Positions 61,059-64,000 of a stretch of 64,000 bases of DNA are shown here, piece by piece. Position numbers and translations under genes: made by a program. Origin of the DNA: an uncultured Brachybacterium sp. (lineage in GTDB: Bacteria > Actinomycetota > Actinomycetes > Actinomycetales > Dermabacteraceae). Location: NCBI RefSeq assembly GCF_947500705.1, contig NZ_CANMSY010000002.1:248001-312000 (forward strand), written 5' to 3'. Position 1 is the stretch's first letter. Each line of letters starts with the position of its first letter. Below the pieces are notes generated by a model. The model ran no database searches. It had not been told where the DNA came from and saw only the letters and a program-made list of their open reading frames with translations.

Positions 61059-62063
61059 ATGACCGATCGCCGTGATGCCCAGTTCGAGGTCCTCGGCGAT
61101 CCGCCGCAGACCGTCCGCGCCACCGAGGAGCTGCCCCCTGCGGCGATCGCCGAGATGCTGACCGCCCCCTCGGCGCCTGCGCTGCTCGAGCTGCTGGGCA
61201 TCACCGGGCAGGACCATGCCGAGCTCAGCGCCCTGATCGGCCCGGCCGTGGCGGATCAGGAGATCCTCGCGGAGGTCACCCGCACCGCGAACCTGCTGCG
61301 GGCGTGCGCGGGACTCGAGGCACCTGCGGCGGATCTCGGAGCCCTGGAGGAGCAGCACAACGCGCTGCAGCAGCGACTCGTTCCGGGTGAGGGCCTGCTC
61401 TCGATCCTCGCCCTCGTGGTGAGCACCTCGACGGTGCGGGCCTGGCACCGAGAACGCGGCCTGAGCACCGAGCAGTCCTGGGAGGTGCTCGCGGATCTCG
61501 GCCAGCAGATGCGGGTCCATCGCCGCAGCAGCGGGAGGCTGGGACTGCATCAGCTGCCGTGGATGGCGCTGAACTGGCGGGGGCGCCTGGTGCACCTGGG
61601 GCGCCTTCAGTTCGACCTGCATCGCACAGAGAAGGGAACGCGGAACGAGCGCTGGGTGATCGGTGTCCACATCCCCGCCACCGGGTCGCTGGATCACGCC
61701 GCGGTCGAGGAGTCGCTCCATCGGGCGACCACCTATTTCACCACCCGCTACGCCGATCTCGACACCGCGCGTCCACCGGGTGCAGCGTCCTTCGGCCGGG
61801 AGTTCGTCTGCGATTCCTGGCTGGTGAACCCGCTGCTGACCGAGGAGCTCGGCGCGGAGTCGAACCTCGGTGCCTTCGCGCGCCGCTGGGAGCGGATCTC
61901 CTCGGAGCGCTCCGACGACGGTGCGGCCTTCTTCGTGTTCGGCGAGCGCCCGCCCTATGACGTCACCGCGCTGCCACGCCGTACGCGGCTCGAGCGCCTG
62001 GTCGCCGATCGCCTTGCGGACGGACAGGGCTGGGAGAGCGGGCACGGGCGCCTGGTGCGGTGA
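61059..62063 (+). CDS. Probable acyltransferase (GNAT-like C-terminal domain)
   Basis: About 334 residues. The N-terminal half is helical (LLELLGITGQDHAELSALIG) and the C-terminal half is GNAT-like: WRGRLVHLGRLQFDLHR strand pair, WVIGVHIPATGSL, a helix with VEESLHRATTYF, the FVCDSWLVNPLL motif and a closing ALPRRTRLERLVADRL helix. This two-domain layout fits the actinobacterial acyltransferase-domain proteins (DUF5596 type). Substrate is unknown. Confidence 0.65.
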   Translation: MTDRRDAQFEVLGDPPQTVRATEELPPAAIAEMLTAPSAPALLELLGITGQDHAELSALIGPAVADQEILAEVTRTANLLRACAGLEAPAADLGALEEQHNALQQRLVPGEGLLSILALVVSTSTVRAWHRERGLSTEQSWEVLADLGQQMRVHRRSSGRLGLHQLPWMALNWRGRLVHLGRLQFDLHRTEKGTRNERWVIGVHIPATGSLDHAAVEESLHRATTYFTTRYADLDTARPPGAASFGREFVCDSWLVNPLLTEELGAESNLGAFARRWERISSERSDDGAAFFVFGERPPYDVTALPRRTRLERLVADRLADGQGWESGHGRLVR

Positions 62064-62093
62064 CGACCGCCCTGGGCTGAGCTCACTGCGCCC

Positions 62094-64000
<1,907 letters not shown>

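Overview
The window is about 64 kb of very GC-rich chromosome from an actinobacterium. The gene set is diagnostic: mycothione reductase, SenX3-RegX3 beside a divergent PhoU, essential-type CarD, BldC, GuaB1, an IdeR/DtxR-type regulator, SCP-like and DUF3073/DUF3151/DUF4235-type proteins, and many GTG starts. My best guess is a Micrococcales relative near Brachybacterium/Dermabacteraceae; this rests on overall gene content and was not checked against any database. I found no rRNA, tRNA, CRISPR array, insertion sequence, phage genes or origin. The window reads as core chromosome with short repeat patches.

Layout. 1-4.2 kb: the start of an ABC exporter (ATPase plus truncated permease), a first CarD-family protein, an MFS exporter and a SRPBCC protein. 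4.4-9.5 kb: a beta-phosphoglucomutase-like HAD protein coupled to a GH65 disaccharide phosphorylase, a YihY/BrkB membrane protein, peptide deformylase, then a 55-bp tandem repeat. 9.7-12.6 kb: Rieske lipoprotein, TrmB, an LCP cell-wall ligase and a DUF4235-type protein. 12.7-15.5 kb: phoU divergent from senX3-regX3. 15.6-20.9 kb: a lipoprotein, canonical carD followed by a degenerate IspD-like protein, the real ispD on the opposite strand, then a solitary PTS IIB domain coupled to ispF and ilvA. 21-27.6 kb: galE, guaB1, a very large LCP protein and mycothione reductase. 27.7-32.8 kb: a UvrA-like ABC protein, an RlmA-type methyltransferase, a HAD phosphatase and a membrane protein. 32.9-37.3 kb: an NlpC/P60 endopeptidase with a structured leader, a DtxR regulator, a repeat-rich intergenic stretch, and sucCD with a GGGGCC repeat upstream. 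37.6-42.1 kb: two small membrane proteins, a roughly 990-residue fusion of a polytopic membrane domain, a cupredoxin and a NirK-type nitrite reductase, and a VOC protein. 42.2-48.3 kb: PcrA/UvrD helicase, a YbhN-like flippase-domain protein, and bldC overlapping an alpha/beta hydrolase. 48.6-55.2 kb: DUF3073, then a minus-strand run purA-SCP-cutC-membrane protein-purF-purM, and DUF3151. 55.2-64 kb: a phosphotransferase with a Pro/Gln-rich tail, dtd, a phosphoglycolate-phosphatase-like HAD, gpmA, a HerA-like ATPase, a probable acyltransferase, and a TetR regulator divergent from a DHA2 efflux pump that runs off the end.

Two themes stand out. First, at least sixteen genes carry a TANNNT -10 hexamer exactly 6-7 nt before the start codon, the arrangement of leaderless transcripts; this decides several starts (4390, 18628, 30183, 32843, 58434, 61059). 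Second, three loci look unusual as proteins or operons: the tripartite NirK fusion with all copper and catalytic residues present, the degenerate IspD in the normal ispD slot behind carD, and the lone PTS IIB domain in an isoprenoid/amino-acid operon. I did not see a clear multi-gene undescribed defence or biosynthetic system.
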